Assembly: GCF_018342475.1 (NCBI RefSeq)
Contig: NZ_JAEMUD010000001.1
Coordinates: forward strand, 496,001 to 560,000
Source of the DNA: Parachlamydia sp. AcF125
GTDB taxonomy: Bacteria > Chlamydiota > Chlamydiia > Chlamydiales > Parachlamydiaceae
DNA: 64,000 nt
Reading direction: 5' to 3'
Below are positions 55,334 through 64,000 of the stretch, one piece after another. The position numbers and the translations under genes were made by a program. The stretch's first letter is position 1, and every line of letters begins with the position of its first letter. The notes beneath the pieces were generated by a model. That model did no database searches, had not been told where the DNA came from, and saw only the letters and a list, made by a program, of their open reading frames with translations.

Positions 55334-56221
55334 TTATCCTCCCTGCGGATGCATGTATTTCATGAGAACCTGCTCAAACAAGCTGCCATCTTTTAATCGA
55401 TATATTTGCGGTGGGACATAGCTGCTGGGAAGCGCTAACTTGTGATATTCCTCTGTATTTAAAACCCGAGAGGATTGTTTTGCGGATTCCACCCATTGAT
55501 GGTACTCTTCTTCCGATGAAGCTCGGGTAATGAAGTGCATCCCTGCAAAGCCTTCGCCGCTGATATTTGCAGAACAACCTCTAAAATCGCCTTTCTCACT
55601 TGCGATTAAATGCAATTGCGTTTTCATTTGAGGCATGGCATATATTTGGCCCCCTAGCTGAGGGATCCAAAAGGAGTTCATCGGAGCGTCTGCCGTAATT
55701 TCAAAATGAATGGGAACCCCTGCTGGAATTTGCAAAAAGTTTAAACTGGCAATTTTCTCCTCTGGATAAATAAATAGCCATTTCCATTGCAAGGCCACCA
55801 CTTGGACGGTGATTGGCTTTTTATCCGATTCAATCGGCTTTAAAGGGTCAAGCTCATAGGTTTTAACCCATGTCAAAACAGCAATAATACATGTAAAAAC
55901 AAAGGGAATCCCCCACCATAAGTATTCCGCTAAACGATTGTCGTCTAAGTCAGGGTCGTATTTGGCGTGGCGATTATCAGCGCGATATCTCCATGAGAAA
56001 ACGAACGTTAAAATGTATACAGGAATGATCACCAGCAGCATGATGGCTTGAATGATTAAGAGAAGATTGCGCTCTTCTAAGGCAATCATCCCTTTTGGAA
56101 ATAGAATCGCGATCTTGTCTCGAAATTGCCAAATGGTAAGGGGTTGCATGACCAAGAATAGCAACAAGATAAGGCTTGAAAAGAATAGCAAGAATTGAAC
56201 GAATCTTTTCTTGGGAGTCAT
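55334..56221 (-). CDS. cyoA: cytochrome o ubiquinol oxidase subunit II
   Basis: Subunit II, 295 residues, with an N-terminal hydrophobic leader, two membrane helices (about 45-70 and 95-115) and a periplasmic cupredoxin domain. FWIPQLGGQIYAMPQM and CSANISGEGFAGMHF resemble CyoA, and the Cys/His/Met set of a CuA site is missing, so quinol rather than cytochrome c is the donor. Unlike Escherichia coli CyoA there is no lipobox. AAGGA and a strong promoter lie upstream; it heads cyoABCDE. Confidence 0.95.
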   Translation of the reverse strand: MTPKKRFVQFLLFFSSLILLLFLVMQPLTIWQFRDKIAILFPKGMIALEERNLLLIIQAIMLLVIIPVYILTFVFSWRYRADNRHAKYDPDLDDNRLAEYLWWGIPFVFTCIIAVLTWVKTYELDPLKPIESDKKPITVQVVALQWKWLFIYPEEKIASLNFLQIPAGVPIHFEITADAPMNSFWIPQLGGQIYAMPQMKTQLHLIASEKGDFRGCSANISGEGFAGMHFITRASSEEEYHQWVESAKQSSRVLNTEEYHKLALPSSYVPPQIYRLKDGSLFEQVLMKYMHPQGG

Positions 56222-56258
56222 TTTTGATAAATCCTTAGATTATTTTTTAGAAAATTTG

Positions 56259-56286
56259 ACTATAGGTTTTTTTAAGGAAAAGTCAA
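56259..56286 (-). promoter_or_regulatory. sigma-70-type promoter of cyoABCDE
   Basis: Minus strand TTGACT (56286-56281) and TATAGT (56264-56259) are spaced by 16 bases, with the -10 about 38 bp from the cyoA ATG. Each is 5/6 to consensus. Confidence 0.65.
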
Positions 56287-56488
56287 ACTAAATTTTAAAG
56301 AAAACCTAAAAAAATTCTTGGGAAACTGCTTTAAGAGCATGGTTGAAGGATGATTTATTTTTTACTATTGCCTTACAAAATGAGGTAAAGGGGGGACATA
56401 TTAGGCAAAAAGGGGACAATAAGAAACCAAATTTTCCGGCAGGCGAATGTTTGAATTGAGGAGCTAATCATTGCTCATCTCAACAAAC

Positions 56489-56519
56489 GGCCCCTTTAAT
56501 TGCTAGAGAGGCCTTTTTT
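56489..56519 (+). terminator. weak terminator-like hairpin
   Basis: GGCCCCT can pair with AGAGGCC (one mismatch) around an 11-base loop, followed by six T. It lies upstream of the F-box gene and after no recognised plus-strand gene, so it may be a relic. Confidence 0.3.
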
Positions 56520-56573
56520 CTTCCTGCGAATTTAGACCTTCTATTGTCTATCAATTAAATAAATTATAAAAGG

Positions 56574-56996
56574 TTGAGCTTAAATTTTATGCGAATTAAG
56601 CTGGCATTAACATCTATTAACTTTAATATCGGACTAATTATGGGGCGTATCCAGTTGTCGTCTCTTTGGTCTTTTTTTATCCCTTGCATGAGCCAGCCTT
56701 CTGGGATGGAGCAGCTGCCAGAAGAGCTAACATTGCACATTTTTTCTTTCTTGACGGTACAAGATCTTGCTACAACGGAAAAGGTTTGCAGAAACTGGCA
56801 GCGCCTAAGTCTTGATGGCCAGCTTTGGGCGAGGCTCTATCAAAATCGTTATCCTCGCGCCGACGTCAAAGGCGGGAGATGTTTTAAAAAGCTTTTCAGC
56901 ATGCGTCATCGAGGGGAGGTAGAATTGGAAAAAGCGAGAAGATGGTTAGCAAATCTTAGCAAATCTTCGGATATTGCTAAAAACCTATCTCAATAA
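56574..56996 (+). CDS. F-box domain protein, probable host-directed effector
   Basis: The product has up to 140 residues. Near residue 47 a full F-box appears: LPEELTLHIFSFL, then VQDLATTEKVCRNWQRLS and GQLWARLY, matching the eukaryotic pattern (LP.EL...IFS.L...DL......C..W......LW). The remainder is short and basic with no substrate-recruiting repeats. F-box proteins bind SKP1 in host SCF ubiquitin ligases, so a secreted effector is the natural inference. The start is unclear: TTG 56574 (chosen as the longest), ATG 56589 and ATG 56640 (GGA seven bases upstream) are all possible. Confidence 0.75.
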   Translation: MSLNFMRIKLALTSINFNIGLIMGRIQLSSLWSFFIPCMSQPSGMEQLPEELTLHIFSFLTVQDLATTEKVCRNWQRLSLDGQLWARLYQNRYPRADVKGGRCFKKLFSMRHRGEVELEKARRWLANLSKSSDIAKNLSQ

Positions 56997-57364
56997 GGTA
57001 TCATTCTAAGAAATCGAGCCTTGTCTCTAAGGAATGAAGGAGGCGCTGAGACAGAAAATCGAGGTAAACTTTTAGAGAATTTTAGAGCCTTTGTTTTCTC
57101 CTGAATAAGGGCCCATGAGATAGCGTTATTAAAATAGCTTCTTAGGAGCCCCTTCTTTCCCGTGCGTTTATTTTCCCGCCAAATGCAATAGCTTTAAATA
57201 CATATGAACCTCAATTTTTGGACTAAAGCTTTATTAGATCTCTTTCGAAATCTCTTTTGTTTGTCTTTCTTGTCTTTACTCAATATTTTGAAACTTTTGA
57301 TTTAAATAAAGGTATCGTATAATTTTTTATTCCCTGAGCAAGACTTTTAGGCGGACATTACCAA
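56997..57364. other. intergenic region
   Basis: Nothing recognisable in this AT-rich stretch between the F-box gene and the glycosyltransferase gene. Confidence 0.4.
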
Positions 57365-58885
57365 TTGAGTGAAAAAAAAACAAATATTTTATTAATTTCT
57401 CTTTTGCTGCTTAAGGCAGCCTGCATGTTTTGGATGATTACTTCACGTGAGATAGGTTTAGGGCCTGATGAAGCGCAGTATTGGACATGGAGCCAAGCCC
57501 TTGATTGGGGGTATTATAGCAAACCGCCAGGAATAGCTTGGCAAATAGGGGGGGGAACGCAGCTTTTTGGAAACACTGAGCTTGGCGTGCGCTTTGCTTC
57601 TATTCTCTTCGGGATCATTCAGCCCTTGCTAATATATGGCTTAGCTAGGGCCTGCTCTTTGTTACCTCAAACTGCTTTTTGGGCAGCTCTCATCATGGCA
57701 TTTTCTCCGTTAGGCGTGATGGGATCGCTGCTGGCAATTACGGATGCTGGCATGCTCATTTTTTGGACAGCTGCCTGCATTGGGATTGCGAATGCCATCG
57801 AGCGTCATACTACGCCTTCTTATTTGCTAATAGGGGTTTTTATTTTTCTGGGGGCGTTATTCAAATGGCCAATCTATCTCTTATGGAGCTGGATTCTAGT
57901 AGGGTGGCTTTTTTTCCCATGCTTGAGAAGCCGGAATATATTAGGAGGTCTTCTTGTCTCCTTATTTGGCCTATTTCCCAGTGTGGTATGGAATGTTTCT
58001 CACCGATGGGCAACCTTTCACCACGTATTTTCAACGGTTCAGGGGGCCGAAAGCCGGGTTTTATTTCAAGGAAATGCTTTAGATTTTATAGGAGCGCAGG
58101 CCGTATTAATTTCTCCCTTGCTCTTTTTTTTAGCTTTATGCGCTTTAGCCTATTGCTTTAGGCAGTCTTTAAGGCCCTCTCTTTTCTTTTGTGCTTTTTT
58201 CTGTTTTATCACTCTGGCAGGGTTTTGTGTATATGCTCTTTTTAAAAAAATGCAAGGGAATTGGTGTATTTTCATTTACCCCACATTCATCATTTATCTG
58301 AGTTGGTATTTAAATGAAAAAGTGACATGGGGGAAAAAGGCTTTGGTTGCCTCTTTGACCTTATCCTTGGTTGTGGGAGGAATGGGACTCAGTATTCCGT
58401 TTATGCAATCGCGCAATATCGCTATTCCCTTTCAGATTCCCTATCGGATGAATCCGTTTCGTCACAATGTGGGCTGGAAGGAAATGCAAGCCAAGCTGGA
58501 TCAAGAGGGATATCGAGCAGAAAAACATTTCTTGTTTGGAGACCGGTATCAAATGAGCAGCTTATTAAGCTTTTATAATACAGGGCAAAAGCGCGCTTAT
58601 TTTTTTAATTTAGACGGCATCCGTAAAAATCAATTTTCTTTTTGGCCGGATATGGCTCAAGAGCAAATGGGAAAAACAGGCTTTTTTGCTCATGTGGAAA
58701 ATATTCCCTTTCATGAAGGGGAGGAGAAGGCCTATCTCGAAAAGCTATCGCCCTATTTTAAACAAGTGGATTACTTGGGTTCCTTTCCTATTTTTGAGGC
58801 CTACAACCAACCTGTAAAACGATTATTATTATTCAAATGCACTTTTTTTCTGGGCAAACAGCCTGATGAGGGAGCTGGATGGTGA
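57365..58885 (+). CDS. ArnT/GT39-like membrane glycosyltransferase
   Basis: An integral membrane protein of 506 residues with an N-terminal helix, the first-loop motif GPDEAQYWTWSQALDWGYYSKPPG (catalytic Asp-Glu and the 'YxxKPP' of ArnT/PMT enzymes) and about ten further helices to residue 350, then a soluble tail. Members transfer a sugar from a polyprenyl-phosphate carrier to lipid A or proteins in the periplasm. Donor and acceptor are unknown here. The start appears to be a TTG at 57365, with GGCGG some 11 bases upstream. Confidence 0.88.
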   Translation: MSEKKTNILLISLLLLKAACMFWMITSREIGLGPDEAQYWTWSQALDWGYYSKPPGIAWQIGGGTQLFGNTELGVRFASILFGIIQPLLIYGLARACSLLPQTAFWAALIMAFSPLGVMGSLLAITDAGMLIFWTAACIGIANAIERHTTPSYLLIGVFIFLGALFKWPIYLLWSWILVGWLFFPCLRSRNILGGLLVSLFGLFPSVVWNVSHRWATFHHVFSTVQGAESRVLFQGNALDFIGAQAVLISPLLFFLALCALAYCFRQSLRPSLFFCAFFCFITLAGFCVYALFKKMQGNWCIFIYPTFIIYLSWYLNEKVTWGKKALVASLTLSLVVGGMGLSIPFMQSRNIAIPFQIPYRMNPFRHNVGWKEMQAKLDQEGYRAEKHFLFGDRYQMSSLLSFYNTGQKRAYFFNLDGIRKNQFSFWPDMAQEQMGKTGFFAHVENIPFHEGEEKAYLEKLSPYFKQVDYLGSFPIFEAYNQPVKRLLLFKCTFFLGKQPDEGAGW

Positions 58886-59497
58886 GGGAGAAGGGGCTAT
58901 GATGGGTGCCTCCTCTATTAATAGGTTTAGGCTGAGAAATGAGAGAGGAGTTTTTTAGCGCTATGGTTTCACCTGTAATGGTTAAGGGGGATCTCGCGCC
59001 CCTTTTCTAAAATGCGCCGCCGTTCCTGTTCATGAGAAAGGTCTTAATTGACCTTCTCGTTGGCTTCATCCCCGCAGCCATGCGATGAAGACAATGCTTT
59101 CATTATCTTTAAAAAAGCTGTTTTAAATAGAGCTATTTTCGGCTGTAATAACTAAAGCCCCCTAGCCCATCTTTGAAAAAATACGCTCATGCCCCTCATT
59201 TTTCATAAAGGAGGTGCTATTTAGTAAAATTTTGGAACGTTTCATAAGGCAGATGTCTTTCACAAAAGACTCAGGGGATGAAGAAGCCCGTTCTTTGGAG
59301 CGCCTTGTAAGCATTTATTCCAGTCAGACTCCTCTCTGATAATTCTTTATGAACAACCTTAGGACTATCAGCAAGTCTTTTTAAAAACCTACAACGTATC
59401 CCCTATCTCGTTAAGGCAATGTGCATTTGAAACATAAAGTGATCGAGAACACTGTATTGGCTGTTAGTTTGCAGAGATATGTCCGTTTTGCGAAACA
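58886..59497. other. gene-poor gap with short coding-like debris
   Basis: No convincing gene. A 41-codon GTG frame (59214-59339) reading LERFIRQMSFTKDSG has AAAGGAG abutting the start, too close for normal initiation. An imperfect inverted repeat (59034-59058, GAGAAAGGTC/GACCTTCTC) lacks a T-tract. It may be the remains of a lost gene. Confidence 0.35.
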
Positions 59498-61510
59498 TTA
59501 AGATAATCCTATCTCAAGTTGTTGATAATGTTTCATAAGATCGCGGAAGTGAGCAGCATCTTCGAATTGCATCTCTTTAGCCGCTTTTTTCATCAAGCTT
59601 TCATTTTCACGAATTTTCAAGCGGATCTCCTCAAGTGTGAGGTACTCATGCTGTTCTTCTGCCACCTTTAAAGGAGGTTTTTTTACTTCTTCCTGCTCTT
59701 CATGCAGGAGGTCGGGCTCAACTAAAGGCGCAATCTCTCGCTTAACCGTTTTAGGAGTAATGCCATGTTTTAGGTTGTGTGCCTGCTGCAAGGCGCGCCT
59801 TGCTTCGGTAATTTCTAATGTATGCCGAATCGCCTTTGTGATTTTATTGGCATACATAATCACTCGCCCTTCCGCATTGCGGGCTGCCCGGCCACAAGTT
59901 TGGATGAGGGAGGTTTCACTGCGCAAAAAACCCTCTTTATCAGCGTCTAGAATAGCAACTAAAGAAACTTCAGGGATATCTAATCCTTCCCGAAGTAGGT
60001 TGATACCGACTAACACATCAAATGTACCTGAACGAAGATCTTGAATAATTTGAGCTCGTTCCAGGGTATCGATATCGGAGTGCAGGTATTTTGCTTTCAC
60101 ATCGAGTTCTGTCAGATAAGTGGTTAGCTCTTCTGCAAGTCGTTTGGTTAAAGTGGTGACAAGGACCCTGCCTCCTTTCTCGACGTGGGTCCTTATTTCT
60201 GCTAAGCTATCGTCGACTTGCCCATCAGCAGGTCTAACCTCAATATGGGGATCGAGAAGGCCAGTTGGGCGAATGACTTGCTCGACAATCTCACCTTGTG
60301 CTTCTGTAACTTCCCATTCTGCAGGAGTAGCAGAAACATAGACGACTTGATGAAAGTGGGCATAGCTTTCTTCAAATTTTAAAGGGCGATTGTCATAAGC
60401 AGAAGGTAGGCGGAAACCAAAATCTACCAACGAAGCTTTGCGAGCACGGTCGCCGTTATACATCGCGCGCATTTGGGGAATAGTTTGGTGCGACTCATCG
60501 ATAATCAGTAAAAAATCAGAGGGGAAGTAATCGATGAGGCAGGGGGGAGGATCTCCAGGTTGACGCCGACTAAAATGGCGCGAATAGTTCTCAATCCCTT
60601 TGCAAAAGCCGATTTCACGAATCATCTCCATATCATGCTGCGTACGTTGCTGAATTCTTTGCCGTTCGATGAGGAGATTATTTTTTTCAAAAGATTCCAT
60701 CCGCTCGGCTAGCTCTGCTTTGATTGTCTCTAAAGCTTGCCAACGCACTTCTTCAGGGGTGACGTGGTGAGAACTTGGATAAATGGTAATTTGTTGGATT
60801 CTTTGTCTAACTTTGCCTGTTAAAGGATCGATTTCGCTAATTCTCTCAATATCGTCTCCAAAAAACTCCACGCGAATGGATAAATCTTCTTCATAAGCTG
60901 GGAAGATTTCAAGTACATCTCCTCTCACTCGGAAGGTGGAACGAGAAAAGTCATAATCATTGCGCGTATATTGCATCTCTACAAGGTGGAGAAGAATATC
61001 GTCCCGCCGACAATTTTGGCCCGTGGTAAGGGTTAAATTCATATCGCGGTAGTACTCAGGCGTACCTAAGCCGTAAATACAAGAGACAGACGCCACAATT
61101 AAGACATCGTTGCGTTCGAGCAAAGAGCGGGTGGCGCTGAGTCGCATTTTATCTATGCGGTCATTGATAGCCATATCTTTTTCAATATAGGTATCGGTAC
61201 GCGCGATATAAGCTTCGGGTTGGTAGTAATCGTAGTAAGAAACAAAGTATTCAACAGCATTGTGGGGGAAAAAGGCTTTAAATTCTTGATAAAGTTGGGC
61301 TGCTAGGGTTTTATTATGGGCAATCACCAACGTCGGACGCTGCACTTGAGCGATAACGTTGGCCATAGTATAGGTTTTACCTGAGCCTGTAATCCCTAAA
61401 AGAACTTGAGCTTTTTTTCCCTCAGCAATTCCCTGGGCAATTTTTTCAATTGCCTGAGGTTGGTCTCCAGCTGGAGGGAAAATGGATTCTAATTGAAATT
61501 TTCCGTTCAC
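59498..61510 (-). CDS. uvrB: excinuclease ABC subunit B
   Basis: Nucleotide excision repair helicase-like protein of 670 residues. Walker A GITGSGKT, the beta-hairpin region [27 protein letters not shown] (motif II), [15 protein letters not shown] (motif VI) and the C-terminal UVR domain with [16 protein letters not shown] are all present. The start is GTG at 61510, overlapping the trpS stop by 4 bp (GTGA), so it is coupled to trpS. Confidence 0.98.
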   Translation of the reverse strand: MNGKFQLESIFPPAGDQPQAIEKIAQGIAEGKKAQVLLGITGSGKTYTMANVIAQVQRPTLVIAHNKTLAAQLYQEFKAFFPHNAVEYFVSYYDYYQPEAYIARTDTYIEKDMAINDRIDKMRLSATRSLLERNDVLIVASVSCIYGLGTPEYYRDMNLTLTTGQNCRRDDILLHLVEMQYTRNDYDFSRSTFRVRGDVLEIFPAYEEDLSIRVEFFGDDIERISEIDPLTGKVRQRIQQITIYPSSHHVTPEEVRWQALETIKAELAERMESFEKNNLLIERQRIQQRTQHDMEMIREIGFCKGIENYSRHFSRRQPGDPPPCLIDYFPSDFLLIIDESHQTIPQMRAMYNGDRARKASLVDFGFRLPSAYDNRPLKFEESYAHFHQVVYVSATPAEWEVTEAQGEIVEQVIRPTGLLDPHIEVRPADGQVDDSLAEIRTHVEKGGRVLVTTLTKRLAEELTTYLTELDVKAKYLHSDIDTLERAQIIQDLRSGTFDVLVGINLLREGLDIPEVSLVAILDADKEGFLRSETSLIQTCGRAARNAEGRVIMYANKITKAIRHTLEITEARRALQQAHNLKHGITPKTVKREIAPLVEPDLLHEEQEEVKKPPLKVAEEQHEYLTLEEIRLKIRENESLMKKAAKEMQFEDAAHFRDLMKHYQQLEIGLS

Positions 61511-62577
61511 TTTGATTGTTTTCCCATTTTTTCTTTGGCAGCTTTAGCAATTTTTTTCCACGTTCCACTTAAGCCCATTAAGCTCAGCATCTCTTTGACG
61601 GTTTCATTGGAGATTTCGATCATTTTTTGAGTGCCTTCATAGATGACTTGCTCGACGAGCCCTTTTTCTTGCTCATAATATTTTCTTTTTTCCCGAATTG
61701 GGTCAAGGAAATGATTTAACGCGCGTATGAGTTTTTCTTTGACCTCTACATCGCCTACTTTGCCTTCCCGATACCGAGATTTTAGATCTTCCACTTCAGC
61801 TTTATCGGGATTGAAAGTGTCATGGTAGGCAAAGACGGGATTTCCTTCTACTGTTCCAGGCATATCTGCGCGGATCCGATTTGGATCGGTGTACATCCCT
61901 TTAACCTTTTTTTCGACGGTCTTAGCATCGTCTGCCAAGAAGATTGCATTATTGGCAGATTTACTCATCTTTCCTTGCCCATCCGTACCGATTAAAGTAG
62001 GGACATCGCTAAGCAAGCAATCGGGCAGGGGGAAAAAATCGCCGTAGTACAGGTTAAATCGACGCGCAATATCTCGCGTCAACTCAATGTGAGCCTCGTT
62101 GTCTTTTCCCACAGGGACTAGATGAGCTTTTGGCATTAAAATGTCAGCTGATTGTAATACAGGATATCCGATGAGTCCATAAGGAATGCTTTCGGTAGAC
62201 ATGTGAGCATTGCGAGCCATTTCTTTCAAGCTAGGCAAGCCGGTTAACCTATTTAGAGAAATTAACATCTGGAAAATTAAATTCATTTGGTAGACAGCGG
62301 GGATGGCAGATTGCAGGTAAATGACCGATTTTTGAGGATCTATTCCACAAGCCAAATAGTCGATAACCATTTGAGCGATGTTTTCTCTTAGCTTTAAGAT
62401 AGATTCTTTTTCTGGTTTGGTTGTCAGGACATGCAAGTCTGCAATAATAAAATAGCAATCATATTTTTCTTGCAGTTCCACCCGATTCTTTAAAGAGCCT
62501 ACGTAATGGCCGAGGTGAAGCAAACCGGTGGGGCGATCTCCTGTGAGAATTCTTTTCTTTGGTTGATTTTCGTACAT
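61507..62577 (-). CDS. trpS: tryptophanyl-tRNA synthetase
   Basis: Class I aminoacyl-tRNA synthetase of about 356 residues. The HIGH-equivalent is [10 protein letters not shown] and the KMSKS loop is GKMSKS; TGDRPTG at the N-terminus is typical. The frame is open to 62619 inside tyrP, but ATG 62577 with AGGA six bases upstream gives the normal N-terminus and leaves 14 bp after tyrP. The order tyrP-trpS-uvrB places an aromatic amino-acid importer next to the enzyme that uses one of its substrates. Confidence 0.97.
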   Translation of the reverse strand: MYENQPKKRILTGDRPTGLLHLGHYVGSLKNRVELQEKYDCYFIIADLHVLTTKPEKESILKLRENIAQMVIDYLACGIDPQKSVIYLQSAIPAVYQMNLIFQMLISLNRLTGLPSLKEMARNAHMSTESIPYGLIGYPVLQSADILMPKAHLVPVGKDNEAHIELTRDIARRFNLYYGDFFPLPDCLLSDVPTLIGTDGQGKMSKSANNAIFLADDAKTVEKKVKGMYTDPNRIRADMPGTVEGNPVFAYHDTFNPDKAEVEDLKSRYREGKVGDVEVKEKLIRALNHFLDPIREKRKYYEQEKGLVEQVIYEGTQKMIEISNETVKEMLSLMGLSGTWKKIAKAAKEKMGKQSK

Positions 62578-62591
62578 GGTCGTTCCTAATC

Positions 62592-63809
62592 CTAAGAAGT
62601 AATAAAGGGGTTTAGCCATCCTGCGCTATTGGCGATTTCCAGGCCGATGAAAATTAGGGCAAACACGATTGTCAGCACTAATGAGCATTTTCCGCCGGGA
62701 GCTGTGAAAGGGGATTGATACTTTTTTTTATACCTCCCACTCCATACGATTAAAGGGGGAAGCAATCCCAGTAACATCATCACTCCATAAGCACCCGCAT
62801 ACTCTAAAGCCGTTAGAAATGCTCGGGGACAAATAAAAGTAAACAATAGAGGAGGCAAAAAAGTGAGGAGATAAAGCAATAGTTTGCCAGCTTGATTTTT
62901 TTTAATCTTTAATCCGTCAGATAAGAAATCAGATAAACTTAAAGAAACGCCTAAAAAAGAAGTGATGATGGCAAAAAAAGAGAAAAAACGGGCAATTACA
63001 GTAATAGAAGATTGGTGAAGAGTGCTTGCCAATAGGCGAGTTCCATCAATGCCATGCAAGTAGCCAGCCACGATTCCATGTTCGCCGTGGAGAGGAATGA
63101 TGCCAAGTGCCAGCATTTCCCAAAGGCCATAAATGATAAAAGGGATAATGCTTCCCATTAAGATGGCTTTTTTAATTTGAGGGACGTCTCGTTTAAAGTA
63201 AGTGGTCAAGGTGGGGATGATAATGTGAAATCCGAAGGAAGTTACTATAATCGAAGTGGCTAAGAGCAAGTAAGACCACTCGATATGGAGAAATTTTGTA
63301 GGTTGAATGTGAGGAGCGAGAAGAAAGGTCATCGCTAGATAAGCCATGATCAATCCTGTCATGAGTAGGCGATTTAAATAGTCGACAGATTCTGTTCCAC
63401 GGTAAACGAAATATCCTAAAACCAGAATTAAGGGTAGCGCTCCTATCCAATGGGAGATGGTCAGTTTGAAACAAGATTGGCCAATATCGACAAAGATAGG
63501 GATGCAAACAGCAATATAGGCAGTTGTCAAAGAGTAAAGTAAAAAGAGATAGGTGATCCAGCTTAATCCTGCTCCCCATGAGCCTAAAGTATGGCGGGCC
63601 ATGGTGATGAGGTTTGTATCGGGTTCCATCCACAAGTTCGCTTCTAAAATTAAAAACGCTGTGTAGGTCATGTATATCCAGCAAATAGCCAAAAGGAGGA
63701 AAGAAGGAATAAATCCAGCTTGGCCTGTTGCTACTGGCAAGGCAAGCATGGCGGCTCCAATGGTGGTGCCTGAGACGAGAAGGATTCCTCCGATCAGTTT
63801 AGTATTCAT
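62592..63809 (-). CDS. tyrP: aromatic amino acid transporter (TyrP-like, HAAAP family)
   Basis: Proton-coupled permease of 405 residues with eleven or so helices. The N-terminal [23 protein letters not shown] is the family signature (helix 1 with the substrate-binding break). The C-terminal [13 protein letters not shown] loop recurs in the partial paralogue just upstream, showing tandem duplication. Chlamydiae commonly have tandem tyrP genes. It is probably co-transcribed with trpS and uvrB. Confidence 0.92.
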   Translation of the reverse strand: MNTKLIGGILLVSGTTIGAAMLALPVATGQAGFIPSFLLLAICWIYMTYTAFLILEANLWMEPDTNLITMARHTLGSWGAGLSWITYLFLLYSLTTAYIAVCIPIFVDIGQSCFKLTISHWIGALPLILVLGYFVYRGTESVDYLNRLLMTGLIMAYLAMTFLLAPHIQPTKFLHIEWSYLLLATSIIVTSFGFHIIIPTLTTYFKRDVPQIKKAILMGSIIPFIIYGLWEMLALGIIPLHGEHGIVAGYLHGIDGTRLLASTLHQSSITVIARFFSFFAIITSFLGVSLSLSDFLSDGLKIKKNQAGKLLLYLLTFLPPLLFTFICPRAFLTALEYAGAYGVMMLLGLLPPLIVWSGRYKKKYQSPFTAPGGKCSLVLTIVFALIFIGLEIANSAGWLNPFITS

Positions 63810-63828
63810 TCAATTCCATTCCTTTAAG

Positions 63829-64000
63829 TTATCCTACAATTTGCAAAAAGATAATAGTCAAAGAGCCGATCATGACAAAAACCAAAGCACTTTTCCCCCC
63901 AGCAGCTCTGAAATCACTCGATTGAGCGATAGGGTAAATATAACGCCCCGCCCACACCATGGCTGCAGGCAGAATTCCAAACAAGATAACAGCCCCAAAG
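63829..64000 (-). CDS. tyrP: second tyrP-like transporter, 3' end only
   Basis: The minus-strand frame entering from the window edge ends in FGILPAAMVWAGRYIYP and a last membrane helix (ALVFVMIGSLTIIFLQIVG) before a TAA at 63831-63829. This mirrors the C-terminus of the neighbouring tyrP, so it is a tandem paralogue cut by the window boundary. About 20 bp separate the two genes. Confidence 0.85.
   Translation of the reverse strand, partial: FGAVILFGILPAAMVWAGRYIYPIAQSSDFRAAGGKSALVFVMIGSLTIIFLQIVG

Larger units (their letters stand above)
56222..56573. other. intergenic region between cyoA and the F-box gene
   Basis: It contains the cyo promoter and a terminator-like hairpin at 56489-56519, but no gene was recognised. 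Confidence 0.4.

Noticed and set aside
59034-59058. Inverted repeat as terminator
   Set aside because: The stem has a bulge and there is no T-tract or upstream gene ending close by.

Overview
The window looks like chromosomal DNA of an amoeba-associated member of the Chlamydiae, most likely a Parachlamydiaceae relative (Parachlamydia, Neochlamydia or Protochlamydia type); the genus cannot be settled from sequence alone. The reasons are a low-to-moderate G+C content, gene order recalled from Chlamydia (glmU-like then ispA; pyrH-frr-mcsA-mcsB; uvrB with trpS; sdhC-A-B), a radical-free class Ic ribonucleotide reductase (Phe in place of the radical Tyr), tandem tyrP transporters, a cyoABCDE quinol oxidase of the kind carried by environmental chlamydiae, and eukaryote-like proteins (F-box, ankyrin, NACHT).

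Layout. 1-10 kb: glmU-like acyltransferase, a membrane GNAT-like protein, ispA, recA, a zinc-ribbon protein, an inositol-monophosphatase-family enzyme and nrdAB, which ends in a clear intrinsic terminator. 10.7-15.9 kb: a four-gene minus-strand operon that encodes all five activities needed to turn UDP-GlcNAc into UDP-ManNAc3NAcA; two of them are fused in one polypeptide. 16-24 kb: a decayed gene, tRNA-Ser, a GspL/GspM-like pair with a MORN-type lipoprotein, an F-box-like fragment and a wrecked AGCS amino-acid symporter. 24-31 kb: HDAC-family deacetylase, EpmB-like radical SAM enzyme, then the pyrH-frr-tRNA-mcsA-mcsB block plus a TagF-like transferase. 30.6-37 kb: ung, a TraB-family protein, a coupled chain (secreted peptide, ArsB/NhaD transporter, DUF58, BatD-like) and Rsm22.

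37-47.6 kb is accessory DNA. Its centre is a 2304-residue protein with a chlamydial N-terminal module, ankyrin repeats, a complete NACHT NTPase and 22 tandem HEAT-like repeats of about 37 residues, an NLR-like layout. Debris of IS982 and IS5 transposases, a broken LicA-like kinase, a Nudix hydrolase and a DMT permease surround it. 47.8-56.2 kb is a respiratory block: sdhCAB feeds quinol, and the convergent cyoABCDE operon oxidises it. 56.6-59.5 kb holds a canonical F-box gene and a GT39/ArnT-like membrane glycosyltransferase. 59.5-64 kb: uvrB, trpS and tandem tyrP genes, the last cut by the window edge.

The items most worth follow-up are the ankyrin-NACHT-HEAT protein and its expandable repeat tract, the UDP-ManNAc3NAcA pathway in a phylum not known for O-antigen, the McsB homologue that has lost its kinase residues, and the F-box proteins.
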